DNA of 64,000 nucleotides from Halioxenophilus aromaticivorans (GTDB lineage: Bacteria; Pseudomonadota; Gammaproteobacteria; Pseudomonadales; Cellvibrionaceae). Shown one piece after another: positions 8,427 through 16,526 of the stretch. Within the stretch, counting starts at the first letter, position 1, and every line of letters starts with the position of its first letter. The position numbers and the translations under genes were made by a program. The DNA is taken from contig NZ_AP031496.1 of assembly GCF_042850945.1 (NCBI RefSeq), positions 3,038,001-3,102,000 on the forward strand. The letters are read 5' to 3'. The notes beneath the pieces were generated by a model. That model was not told the DNA's origin, did not search any database, and saw only the letters and a list, made by a program, of their open reading frames with translations.

Positions 8427-8801
8427 GTCATCGTAACTTAAGCCAACAAGAAACAACAAGAAACAACAAAGACAGTAAATCAAGCCGCAACTCACGGAAT
8501 TCAAGAAGTAAGGATTAACGCAGTACCTAGCTCACGGATGAGCTGGACTTGACCCAAAGAAGCACTCCTCCGATAAGCAGCCCGCCTTTTGGGCTGCTTC
8601 CTTCTAAGTAATCTTTCACTGCATCCATTTACACCTAATATCACGTTATCACTTGACTCCAAGTCGACAATGCCTAGAATACGCAACTCGGTCGATGGGT
8701 GGCCCGCTAGGTTCATTCTGTTTCAGATCCATAGAACCTACCTAAGTGTCAGATAATTCTATGAATTTTAGCTGAGTTAAGGTAATATCCCCGACCCTAA
8801 A
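8427..8801. other. Intergenic region between phaB and tRNA-Cys
   Basis: No coding frame with support is visible in this 375-base stretch. It contains the phaB terminator candidate at 8575-8605. The tRNA promoter must lie just before 8802, where the sequence is AT-rich, but no clear hexamer pair is evident. The tRNA-Gly gene that often precedes tRNA-Cys and tRNA-Leu in related genomes is not present here. Confidence 0.5.
8575..8605 (+). terminator. Candidate terminator after phaB
   Basis: AAGCAGCCC at 8575-8583 pairs perfectly with GGGCTGCTT at 8591-8599 around a seven-base loop, followed by CCTTCT. The stem is strong but the T-tract is poor, so termination efficiency is uncertain. Confidence 0.5.
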
Positions 8802-8875
8802 GGCGCGATAGCAAAGCGGTTATGCCACGGATTGCAAATCCGTTGAGGCCGGTTCGACTCCGGCTCGCGCCTCCA
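8802..8875 (+). tRNA. tRNA-Cys (GCA)
   Basis: A complete cloverleaf is readable: acceptor arms GGCGCGA and TCGCGCC, anticodon loop TTGCAAA giving anticodon GCA, T-arm GGCCGGTTCGACTCCGGC with the standard TTCGA loop, discriminator T and an encoded CCA. It lies 66 bases upstream of tRNA-Leu(UAA), probably in the same transcript. This Cys-Leu pairing near pgsA is conserved in gammaproteobacteria, although here the tRNAs converge on pgsA rather than following it. Confidence 0.97.
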
Positions 8876-8941
8876 CTTTTGCCTCTAGCCACGGCCTAAA
8901 GATAAGTTGGATCCACTAACCAACTATAAAAAATACCCGCT

Positions 8942-9029
8942 GCCCGGGTGGTGGAATTGGTAGACACAGGAGACTTAAAATCTCCCGGCTTAATAAGCCG
9001 TGCCGGTTCAAGTCCGGCCCCGGGCACCA
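8942..9029 (+). tRNA. tRNA-Leu (UAA)
   Basis: This is a class II tRNA of 88 bases with acceptor arms GCCCGGG (8942-8948) and CCCGGGC (9019-9025), anticodon stem GGAGA/TCTCC with anticodon TAA, a long variable arm (CGGCTTAATAAGCCG), T-loop TTCAAGT, discriminator A and an encoded CCA. Its last 25 bases are the founder sequence for the tandem repeat array that starts here and runs to 9709. Confidence 0.97.
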
Positions 9030-9709
9030 CCTTACTCCCCTATCGAATCAAATAAGCTAGACCTGAAAGTACGCACCCTGTTGAGTCAGCCGGACTAATC
9101 CAGCCAACACTCTTTATTAGCGCTTCGCGCAAGAGGTTGTTGTCGCTTGAGCAGTGCTCAAGCCCAGCCCCGGGCACCACCTCACTCCCCTATCGAATCA
9201 AATAAGCTAGACCTGAAAGTACGAACCCTGTTGAGTCAGCCGGACTAACCCAGCCAACACTCTTTATTAGCGCTTCGCGCAAGAGGTTGTTGTCGCTTGA
9301 GCAGTGCTCAAGCCCAGCCCCGGGCCCCCTATCGAATCAAATAAGCTAGACCTGAAAGTACGAACCCTGTTGAGTCAGCCGGACTAATCCAGCCAGCACT
9401 CTTTATTAGCGCTTCGCGCAAGAGGTTGTTGTCGCTTGAGCAGTGCTCAAGCCCAGCCCCGGGCACCACCTTACTCCCCTATCGAATCAAATAAGCTAGA
9501 CCTGAAAGTACGAACCCTGTTGAGTCAGCCGGACTAATCCAGCCAGCACTCTTTATTAGCGCTTCGCGCAAGAGGTTGTTGTCGCTTGAGCAGTGCTCAA
9601 GCCCAGCCCCGGGCACCACTCTACTCACCTATCGAATATCTTAACCTAGACCTAAAAGCACGCACTTCGTTGAGTCAGCCGGACTAATCCAGCCAACACT
9701 TTTTATTAA
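9018..9709 (+). repeat. rtT-like tandem array carrying tRNA-Leu 3'-end copies
   Basis: Units begin at the CCCCGGGCACCAC of the tRNA-Leu 3' end: 9018, 9168, 9318, 9457 and 9607. Spacing is 150, 150, 139 and 150 bases. Four units are nearly identical; the fifth (9607-9709) is diverged and cut short. Each unit ends with a 25-base segment matching the tRNA T-arm 3' half, acceptor and CCA at 22 of 25 positions (9156-9180 against 9006-9030). Each full unit also has a perfect hairpin CTTGAGC-AGT-GCTCAAG and a GCGC-TTC-GCGC hairpin. The layout resembles the 178-bp tandem repeats downstream of E. coli tyrT (rtT RNA), which also contain the tRNA 3' terminus. No long reading frame crosses the array. The unit at 9318 lacks 11 bases including the CCA. 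Confidence 0.92.
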
Positions 9710-9808
9710 CCCAGCGCGCCTGATATAGAATGAAAGGAAACAGAAAAGCAGCGCCATGATTGCAACTGCTACGAATAAGGAAGGAAGACAAGGCCCGCTT
9801 TCAGACCT

Positions 9809-10384
9809 CTAGTGATCTCCACCACCAGCGTGATTGGCGGGATTGAGTTCTGGCCAGGCGGCTTTAAGGTACAAAATCATCGACCATAGGGTAAGAATGG
9901 CAGCCGCATACAATGCGGCGTAACCTACAAAGGTCATAAAACCGCTGACGCCTGGCCTGAACAGCAACAACACGATAATGGCGACCATTTGGCAGGTGGT
10001 TTTTATCTTGCCAATACCAGACACCGCCACTGCCGCTCGCTTACCCAATTCAGCCATCCACTCTCGCAGGGCGGAAATTACTATCTCTCGGCCTACAATG
10101 ACCACGGCGGGTATGGCGAAAGCCGCGGTACCATGCACCTCTACCAATAAGACAAGGGCCACAGCGACCATCAGTTTGTCTGCAACTGGATCTAAGAAAG
10201 CGCCGAATGGGGTACTCTGATTATACTTACGCGCTATATAACCGTCAGCCCAATCAGTGATCGCTGCCAGCGAAAAAATCAGGGCCGAGAAAAAAGCGCT
10301 CCATTTGAACGGTAAGTAGAACACTAAAATCAGTGCCGGAATCAGCAGGATTCTTAACAAGGTCAGTTGGTTAGCTAAAGTCAT
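9809..10384 (-). CDS. pgsA: Phosphatidylglycerophosphate synthase
   Basis: The enzyme joins CDP-diacylglycerol and glycerol-3-phosphate to make phosphatidylglycerophosphate, the committed step to phosphatidylglycerol and cardiolipin, in the inner membrane. The CDP-alcohol phosphatidyltransferase signature is complete: D44, D47-G48, A51-R52, G61, D65 and D69, in DWADGYIAR and FGAFLDPVADK. About five or six hydrophobic segments surround it, and the 191-residue length is typical. It follows uvrC on the same strand with 121 bases between, the conserved gacA-uvrC-pgsA order. Confidence 0.95.
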   Translation of the reverse strand: MTLANQLTLLRILLIPALILVFYLPFKWSAFFSALIFSLAAITDWADGYIARKYNQSTPFGAFLDPVADKLMVAVALVLLVEVHGTAAFAIPAVVIVGREIVISALREWMAELGKRAAVAVSGIGKIKTTCQMVAIIVLLLFRPGVSGFMTFVGYAALYAAAILTLWSMILYLKAAWPELNPANHAGGGDH

Positions 10385-10505
10385 CTCAAAACCACAACAA
10401 AAAAATACGTAGCACGGCAGGAGCTAATATAACGAGCCCTTGGCCCGACGCCGAGGCATCATACCAGCACTCTGTGGCTTGGCATACAGCCGATGGATTG
10501 GCGGT

Positions 10506-12350
10506 TTATTCTGACTTTAAATAGGCCACAATCTGCTCTGCTAGGTTATGGCTAATTCCGGCTACTTTTTTGAGGTCATCCACCGCAGCGTTCTTCACGC
10601 CTTGTATTCCGCCAAAATGCTTGAGCAGATCTTTACGGCGTTTGGCTCCTACTCCAGGCACAGACTCCAACGCACTGGTGGTGCGTGCTTTGTCCCTGGC
10701 GGCTCGGTGGCCAGTAATCGCGAATCGATGGGCTTCATCACGTATCTCCTGCAACAAATGCAACGCTATGGAAGTTGAGTCCAGTGTTAGCTCACGCGAT
10801 CCGTCATCCAATATTAGCGTTTCAAAACCGGCCTTACGGGTTGTTCCTTTAGCGATTCCGAGCAAATAAACATCCATCACACCGAGATCCTCTAGCACTG
10901 TTCTTGCGATATTAAACTGGCCTTTGCCGCCATCGACAATGAGGATGTCCGGAAGTTTACCCTCCCCTTCTTGCAAGCGCTTATAACGCCTTTGTAACGC
11001 CTGCTGCATGGCAGCATAATCATCCCCGGCAGTAATATCTTTAATATTAAACCGGCGATAATCCGACGGATTAGAACCGGATTCATCAAACACCACGCAG
11101 CTGGCAACGGTTTTCTCCCCCGCAGAATGACTGATATCAAAGCATTCCATACGGCTAGGCGTTTCAGCCAACCCAAGAATCCCCTGCAAGGCTTCGTATT
11201 TTTGCTGCACTTTGGCCCGGCTGGAAGTGCGCGACAGCAAATTTTGCCGCGCCGACTCATCCGCAAGCGCTAACCACTTTAAGCGCTGACCGCGCACATT
11301 GTGCCGGATATCAACTTTGGCGTTGCGCGCCTGCCGTAGGGCATCGGACAAAACGTTTGCACCATTCAGCGCTAACGGAATCACAATCTGTAAGGGAATA
11401 TCCCGGGTTTTACTACCTAAATAGAATTGAGCTAAGAAAGCCTCTAGCACCTCTTCTTTATTTTCGCCGAGCTTGTCCTGAGGGAAATAGCTTTTACTTC
11501 CCAAAACACGTCCAGAACGAATAAACAACAAATGGATGCAATAGTTATCGGCGGATTGCGCCAGCGCAAACACGTCCATATCGCCCTGCTCGCCCTCGAC
11601 CACACGCTGGGCTTGTATGCGCTGAAGCGCTGAAATTTGATCCCTTAGATCCGCCGCAATTTCAAAATTCAAGTCGACAGAGGCGGCCTCCATGGCTGTA
11701 GCAAGCTCTGATTGCAGCTCCTGGGATTTACCCTCTAAAAACAATTCGGTATAGCGCACGTCACGTTGATAGGCTTGCTCATTGATAAGATCAACACAGG
11801 GGCCGGTACATCGGTTGATCTGATATTGCAGGCAAGGTCGGGAGCGGTTTTTAAAGACGCTGTCCTCGCATTGCCGCACCTTAAACGTCTTTTGCAACAA
11901 ACTGAGGCTTTCTTTTACCGAACCTACATTTGGAAAAGGGCCAAAGTATCGCCCCTTGCCGCGCTTGGCTCCACGATGAAGACTTAATCTGGGAAATTTT
12001 TGATCCGTTGAAAGGTATACATAGGGATAGGACTTATCGTCACGCAGCAGAATGTTATAGGGCGGCTTTTGCGCCTTAATCAAATTCTGCTCTAGGATCA
12101 GTGCCTCGGTTTCTGTAGCCGTGAGAGTGACTTGGATACTGGCAATGCGACGAACCAGGGCTTGGGTTTTCGGGGCTAAACCACTGCTGCGAAAGTAACT
12201 GGCCAAACGCTTTTTTAAATTTTTAGCCTTGCCGACGTACAGCGCTTTACCGCCATCATCGTACATTTGGTAAACACCGGCGCTACTGCTGGTGCTGGCC
12301 AGGAAGCGCTTGTGATCGAAGGCATGAGATTGATTGTCCGATTCTGTCAT
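10506..12350 (-). CDS. uvrC: Excinuclease ABC subunit C
   Basis: UvrC makes both incisions around bulky DNA lesions after UvrA2-UvrB loading. The 614-residue protein shows every domain in order: a GIY-YIG nuclease (GVYQMYD at 25-31 and ALYVG at 36-40), a Cys-rich region with CLQYQINRCTGPC, a UVR motif near 205-235 that contacts UvrB, the RNase H-like endonuclease core with DGGKGQ holding a catalytic aspartate, and C-terminal helix-hairpin-helix motifs in the last 60 residues. Length matches the family. It lies between gacA and pgsA, the conserved gammaproteobacterial arrangement. Confidence 0.97.
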   Translation of the reverse strand: MTESDNQSHAFDHKRFLASTSSSAGVYQMYDDGGKALYVGKAKNLKKRLASYFRSSGLAPKTQALVRRIASIQVTLTATETEALILEQNLIKAQKPPYNILLRDDKSYPYVYLSTDQKFPRLSLHRGAKRGKGRYFGPFPNVGSVKESLSLLQKTFKVRQCEDSVFKNRSRPCLQYQINRCTGPCVDLINEQAYQRDVRYTELFLEGKSQELQSELATAMEAASVDLNFEIAADLRDQISALQRIQAQRVVEGEQGDMDVFALAQSADNYCIHLLFIRSGRVLGSKSYFPQDKLGENKEEVLEAFLAQFYLGSKTRDIPLQIVIPLALNGANVLSDALRQARNAKVDIRHNVRGQRLKWLALADESARQNLLSRTSSRAKVQQKYEALQGILGLAETPSRMECFDISHSAGEKTVASCVVFDESGSNPSDYRRFNIKDITAGDDYAAMQQALQRRYKRLQEGEGKLPDILIVDGGKGQFNIARTVLEDLGVMDVYLLGIAKGTTRKAGFETLILDDGSRELTLDSTSIALHLLQEIRDEAHRFAITGHRAARDKARTTSALESVPGVGAKRRKDLLKHFGGIQGVKNAAVDDLKKVAGISHNLAEQIVAYLKSE

Positions 12351-12469
12351 AGGACCGGCATTCTACCACTGAAAACACCCCAGACAGCAAATGATCAGCA
12401 AGGGTTGGGGTGCAGTCCTGTGCAAACAGCACTTAGCTGGGCTGGTGTAGCTTAGTTGATCTCTAGGGC

Positions 12470-13114
12470 TTAGTTGATTTCTAGATCCAATACCCCGTGC
12501 TTGACTGCCAACAGGGCCAGTTCAACATCACTGTTAATTTTCAGCTTATCGAAAATTCGATAGCGATAGCTGTTCACTGTCTTCGGACTAACATTGAATG
12601 TGTTGGCTATGGTTTGCGCCTTTTGCCCGTTTGCAATCATCAGGGCTGTTTGCAGCTCACGCTCGGACAACAATTCAAACGGCGACGCGGTTTCTTTACT
12701 GTAACTTTTTAGCGCCATCTGCTGAGCAACAGAATTGCTCATATAGGGCTTGCCGCTGGAAACGGTTTTGATGGCTTTCACCATTTCAGTAAAGGCGGTG
12801 CCTTTGGTGACGTATCCAAACGCCCCAGCCTGCATTAACCGGGTGGCGTACATATTGTCGTCAACCGCGGTCACGGCAATGACCTTTATCTGCGAATGTG
12901 CGTTCAGCAACTTTTTCGTTGCCTCCAATCCTCCGATTCCGGGCATTTTTACATCCATAAGGACGATGTCGGGTTTTAGTTCGCGCGCCATGGCAACGGC
13001 TTTTTCGCCGCTGTCGGCCTCACCGACCACCTCAAACCCGTCTACATCACTTAGCAGCCTAACGAACCCCAACCTAACCAGATCGTGGTCGTCTACGACT
13101 AATATTTTTATCAC
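12470..13114 (-). CDS. gacA: GacA/UvrY-type response regulator
   Basis: A two-component response regulator whose homologues, driven by GacS/BarA, activate small RNAs that titrate CsrA/RsmA. The receiver domain (1-~120) has acidic residues D8-D9, phospho-acceptor D54 in LMDVKMPG, T82 and K104. A LuxR-type helix-turn-helix occupies ~148-205, with LSERELQ at its start and VSPKTVNSYRYRI for recognition. The 214-residue length and the position directly upstream of uvrC support GacA/UvrY over other NarL-family members. The cognate kinase is not in the window. Confidence 0.93.
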   Translation of the reverse strand: MIKILVVDDHDLVRLGFVRLLSDVDGFEVVGEADSGEKAVAMARELKPDIVLMDVKMPGIGGLEATKKLLNAHSQIKVIAVTAVDDNMYATRLMQAGAFGYVTKGTAFTEMVKAIKTVSSGKPYMSNSVAQQMALKSYSKETASPFELLSERELQTALMIANGQKAQTIANTFNVSPKTVNSYRYRIFDKLKINSDVELALLAVKHGVLDLEIN

Positions 13115-13502
13115 CTTCTAAACCCCAATAGTAGTTCGAGCTTATACTCTTAAACAACACATTACGTGCTTAAGAACAAATCGAGCTTCCCTACTCATGG
13201 CTTTCGTTGTCTGAGGTGCCGCGCCCAAAGCTCATGGGCTCGCCTCTGTGGACAACAATATCACCACTACCAGTATTGCCTGTCTCTGAGCGCAACCAGC
13301 GGCAGGTTACCAGTTTGAACGACCAATCTCCATCGCACTGTTCTTTGTGGGCTGCGCTTATGCCCACCAGCATATCATCCTGCGATCCTCTACCGTAATG
13401 GAACAGTTACGCTAAGTATTTTACAACAACATTGAAAATGCCAATAACCCGACCTGGCGTGAGATTAACGGTTTTCATTTACCGACCAACACAATGCGCA
13501 AG
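13115..13502. other. Intergenic region between alkB-like gene and gacA
   Basis: This 388-base stretch holds the gacA promoter region and one candidate small gene (13191-13373, minus strand, listed separately). I see no further coding frame, RNA gene or strong hairpin. Confidence 0.4.
13191..13373 (-). CDS. Candidate 60-residue small protein, function unknown
   Basis: A short frame starts at ATG 13371-13373 with an AGGA four bases upstream. The peptide has two Cys (in QCDGDW and LVTCRW), several Trp and a polar Gly/Ser/Glu-rich tail ending DNESHE. There is no signal peptide or membrane segment. The reverse strand also has an overlapping frame, so coding is not certain. I do not recognise a family. 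Confidence 0.3.
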   Translation of the reverse strand: MLVGISAAHKEQCDGDWSFKLVTCRWLRSETGNTGSGDIVVHRGEPMSFGRGTSDNESHE

Positions 13503-14117
13503 TCAGTCACAAATTATTTTGCGAAACGTGAGATTGATTCTCGCATCTACCACTTTCTTAGTTTTAGGTACTTTGTGCAGCCAGTTTTTTTGGGTGCCAC
13601 CGGACATCTCTAATAAAGATCCCGGTTCCAAAAGCAGACTGACAGGGGCCAAACTTCTGTCCTGGCGATGCTTAAATTTAAAGGAGCGAACCCCACCTAA
13701 GCTCACTGATGCAATCACCGGGTTGGATCCCAGCTCTGGCTCATCATCTGCGTGCCAATCTACGCTATCGTTACCGTCACGGTAATAATTAGCCAAGACA
13801 GCGTTGAAGCTATACCCAGTGGCCTGCTCTACCCGCTCTTTCAAACTACGGAGTTCAGGCGTCCAGTCCAGTCTCGGGAGTTTGATACCGGAGTAGCCAT
13901 AGCCCGCGTTGCGGTCTGCGTACCACGCGTTCAACCTGGGAATAGGAATGGCTTTACCGGCGATACGAATACTTGGGGATTCCCACGCCAAGTGCTGAAA
14001 AGCCTGCCAGTAGGTAGCCTGTTCTTGTTCAGACAACCACTGGTTTAAATACCTTGCCTGGCCATCGTTTAAATCGATGGACTGCCAACCGCGAAACAAG
14101 GAAAACTGATCGGTCAA
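13503..14117 (-). CDS. AlkB-family 2-oxoglutarate/Fe(II) dioxygenase
   Basis: Members of this family remove alkyl groups from DNA or RNA bases by oxidative demethylation, using 2-oxoglutarate and Fe(II). The iron triad is intact: H122 and D124 in DWHADDE and H181 in WLHKVPK. The 2-oxoglutarate arginines R193 and R199 lie in RINLTFR. YYRDGNDSVDWH is the form seen in the ALKBH2/ALKBH3-like group rather than in the Ada-regulated E. coli AlkB. Length, 204 residues, is typical of this bacterial group. No ada gene is adjacent, so adaptive-response control is not indicated. Confidence 0.9.
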   Translation of the reverse strand: MTDQFSLFRGWQSIDLNDGQARYLNQWLSEQEQATYWQAFQHLAWESPSIRIAGKAIPIPRLNAWYADRNAGYGYSGIKLPRLDWTPELRSLKERVEQATGYSFNAVLANYYRDGNDSVDWHADDEPELGSNPVIASVSLGGVRSFKFKHRQDRSLAPVSLLLEPGSLLEMSGGTQKNWLHKVPKTKKVVDARINLTFRKIICD

Positions 14118-14225
14118 CTTATGTCACCGTCGGGGCATTTTGCCACATTAGCATTTGTTAATGTTAGTCTTTTCATTTCTTTAATGAGTGTTCACAAACG
14201 GTACGAGCGCAGCAAACATTGTGCA

Positions 14226-15245
14226 TTAAAGGCAGCTAACGACTGAGGGTTCTATCTCGAGCGAGACATCGAACTTGGCGGCGACATCCGACTGAATAAC
14301 CGATGCAGCATTGAGTATGTCTTTGCCCGTGGCACCGCCGGAGTTAACTAACACCAGGGCTTGCTTTTCGTGTACAGAGACCGGCCCGATGGACTTTCCC
14401 TTCCACCCCGCTTGGTCGATCAACCAGCCAGCGGCCAGTTTAACAGTACCGTCTGGCATTGGGTACGATGGCATGTGTGGAAAGCTTTTTAGTAATGCAT
14501 GGCATTGCTCTTGCGCGACTACAGGGTTCTTAAAAAAGCTGCCGACATTGGGGTGCGATGCCACATTTGGCAATTTGCGGGCGCGTATGTCGCTAACCGC
14601 ATCATAAATATTTTGCGGGCTTAACTTTTGGGCATCGGTAGCGGCGAAATAATTAGACAACTCACCGTAATTCAACCGAGGTAAAGCGCGTTTACTAAGC
14701 CGAAAACTGACCGCGGTTATGATGTACTTATCTCGCCATTGGCCCTTAAAACGGCTATCGCGATAGCCAAAGTCACACTGGGCTCCCTCCACAACTTTGG
14801 CCTCACCACTGTGCCGGTCGATCAATTGGATTTCGCGGATGGCGGAGTTAACCTCAACACCGTAGGCGCCAATGTTCTGGATAGGACAAGCCCCTACCCG
14901 GCCGGGTATAGCAGCTAGGTTTTCCAACCCCCAATACCCGTGTTGGACGCAGTAGCGCACAAAGTCATCCCATACTTCGCCGGCTCCGACGTTAATGATT
15001 AGCTCGTCATCGTCTTCACTGAGCTTCTCTATGCCCAAAATACGGTTAACAACCACCAAACCCGGTATGTCGCCATTTAGAATAACGTTGCTACCACCGC
15101 CAAGCACCAGCGCGATATCAGGGCCACAATCGCCTACCACCTCTCGCGCTTGGTCAGAATTCTCTATGGTGCATAGCTGAGCTGCACGACTGGGTAACGC
15201 AAGCGTGTTTAATTCTTGCAGGTTTTGCTGGGGGCTGTATTTCAT
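14226..15245 (-). CDS. murB: UDP-N-acetylenolpyruvoylglucosamine reductase
   Basis: MurB reduces the enolpyruvyl group to lactyl with NADPH and FAD, completing UDP-N-acetylmuramate for peptidoglycan. The 339-residue protein is the long type I form. Visible motifs are the FAD-binding VLGGGSNVI near 46-54, AIPGRVGACPIQNIGAYGVEV around 111-131, YRDSRFK, the catalytic-serine segment GSFFKNPVV in the C-terminal half, and the C-terminal glutamate in LEIEPSVV. It is the last gene of the lpxK-kdsB-phosphatase-murB run, 11 bases after the phosphatase gene, so probably co-transcribed. Confidence 0.96.
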   Translation of the reverse strand: MKYSPQQNLQELNTLALPSRAAQLCTIENSDQAREVVGDCGPDIALVLGGGSNVILNGDIPGLVVVNRILGIEKLSEDDDELIINVGAGEVWDDFVRYCVQHGYWGLENLAAIPGRVGACPIQNIGAYGVEVNSAIREIQLIDRHSGEAKVVEGAQCDFGYRDSRFKGQWRDKYIITAVSFRLSKRALPRLNYGELSNYFAATDAQKLSPQNIYDAVSDIRARKLPNVASHPNVGSFFKNPVVAQEQCHALLKSFPHMPSYPMPDGTVKLAAGWLIDQAGWKGKSIGPVSVHEKQALVLVNSGGATGKDILNAASVIQSDVAAKFDVSLEIEPSVVSCL

Positions 15246-15256
15246 GGCGATGAAAA

Positions 15257-15733
15257 CTAAGACTGCTGAATGATATGAGTTATTAAACCCTCGCTGGCCT
15301 GTTCGATCAGATCCAGCACAGTTTCAAAGCCGTCCGCGCCGCCATAATAAGGGTCAGGAACGTCTTTACGCGCGGCTGGAGCAAAATCAAGAAACCGGCC
15401 CAAATAGCCAGAGTAATCCGCACCGCTAGACATGCCCTCGAGGTGATCTAAATTATCGCTATCCATTGCCAATATATAATCGAAACGATCGAAGTCGGAA
15501 GACTTTACCTGCCGAGCTCGGATGCTGGACAAATCATAACCCCGCGCTAAAGCAGCCGCTTGCGCCCGCGAATCGGCCGGATTGCCCGCATGCCAGGCCC
15601 CCGTACCAGCAGAGTCGATAATGATGGAAGCGTTGGCCAACTTCGATTCAGCAACTTTGAGGCGAAACACACCTTCGGCCGTTGGTGACCGACAAATATT
15701 GCCGAGACAAACAAAGAGGACGGATTTAGACAT
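15257..15733 (-). CDS. Low-molecular-weight protein-tyrosine phosphatase
   Basis: The 158-residue protein is a classical low-molecular-weight phosphotyrosine phosphatase. The P-loop CLGNICRS has nucleophile C9 and R15, and the general acid D127 lies in DVPDPYY. In exopolysaccharide loci such enzymes (Wzb/Ptp) dephosphorylate tyrosine autokinases, but here it sits between kdsB and murB, a position conserved in pseudomonads, so its partner is not obvious. Spacing is two bases from kdsB and 11 to murB, supporting one transcript. Confidence 0.93.
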   Translation of the reverse strand: MSKSVLFVCLGNICRSPTAEGVFRLKVAESKLANASIIIDSAGTGAWHAGNPADSRAQAAALARGYDLSSIRARQVKSSDFDRFDYILAMDSDNLDHLEGMSSGADYSGYLGRFLDFAPAARKDVPDPYYGGADGFETVLDLIEQASEGLITHIIQQS

Positions 15734-15735
15734 AC

Positions 15736-16503
15736 CTACTCCTGCTGTTCGATTAATTTACGTACGGCCGCCAAATCCTCAGCGGTATCCACACCACCCG
15801 GCACCGCAGCCATGGCTTGGGCCACATGAATCTGCTTACCATTAGCTAATATCCTTAGCTGCTCCAAACACTCCACCTGTTCTAACTCGGCCATTTGCCA
15901 GGTAACGAATTGATTTAGCAACGCAACTTTATAGGCGTATATACCAATATGCCGCTGGGCATTGAATGGCTCTGGCAGGCTAGTGTTATCTTTATTGAAA
16001 TGATCCCTGGGCCAGGGCACCGGCGCACGACTGAAGTACAGTGCTCTACCGCTGGGATCGGCTACTACCTTGACGGCGTTGGGATTAACAAACTCTTCAA
16101 AGGAGTGGATTTTTTCACTTAAGGTGGCGGCGCTAAACCCGTTTGCGCTAGCCAAATTATGGGCCACCTGATCGATCACCTGGGGCGGAATTAACGGTTC
16201 ATCGCCTTGCACATTAACCACAATGTCTTCGTCTCCAAGCCCCAACAGCGCGGCACTTTCCTGCAGTCTGTCGGTACCGGAGGCGTGGTCTTCCCGAGTT
16301 AAAATACACTGCCCGCCGAAGCCCTCAACCGCACTTTTGATCTGTTCGTTGTCGGTGGCTACCACTACACGGTCGGCTTTCGATTTTTGTGCCTGCTGGT
16401 ACACCCACTGAACCATGGGTTTACCGTGAATATTGGCCAAGGGTTTACCCGGCAAGCGAGAAGACGCATAACGAGCAGGGATGATGACAGTAAAGGGTTG
16501 CAT
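15736..16503 (-). CDS. kdsB: 3-deoxy-manno-octulosonate cytidylyltransferase
   Basis: KdsB activates Kdo with CTP to CMP-Kdo for the inner core of lipopolysaccharide. The N-terminal nucleotide-binding motif IPARYASSRLPGKPL (residues 8-22) is intact. NVQGDEPLIPP, EHASGTDR-like (EDHASGTDR) and RHIGIYAY segments are also characteristic. Length, 255 residues, is standard. It lies 23 bases downstream of lpxK, another lipid A gene, so the two probably share a transcript. The small Trm112/YcaR-type gene found between lpxK and kdsB in several relatives is absent; there is no room for it. Confidence 0.96.
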   Translation of the reverse strand: MQPFTVIIPARYASSRLPGKPLANIHGKPMVQWVYQQAQKSKADRVVVATDNEQIKSAVEGFGGQCILTREDHASGTDRLQESAALLGLGDEDIVVNVQGDEPLIPPQVIDQVAHNLASANGFSAATLSEKIHSFEEFVNPNAVKVVADPSGRALYFSRAPVPWPRDHFNKDNTSLPEPFNAQRHIGIYAYKVALLNQFVTWQMAELEQVECLEQLRILANGKQIHVAQAMAAVPGGVDTAEDLAAVRKLIEQQE

Positions 16504-16526
16504 AGTTAAGGCTCTAAGTTACGACT

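Noticed and set aside
8501..8716. 71-codon minus-strand frame before tRNA-Cys
   Set aside because: It crosses the phaB terminator hairpin and has no ribosome site.
9018..9709. Integration (att) sites duplicated at a tRNA 3' end
   Set aside because: tRNA 3'-end copies are typical of genomic-island attachment sites, but the copies are only 139-150 bases apart, no integrase or cargo lies between them, and the spacers are repeats of each other. Tandem duplication explains the pattern better.
9018..9709. CRISPR array
   Set aside because: The whole ~150-bp unit is conserved; there are no unique spacers and no cas genes.
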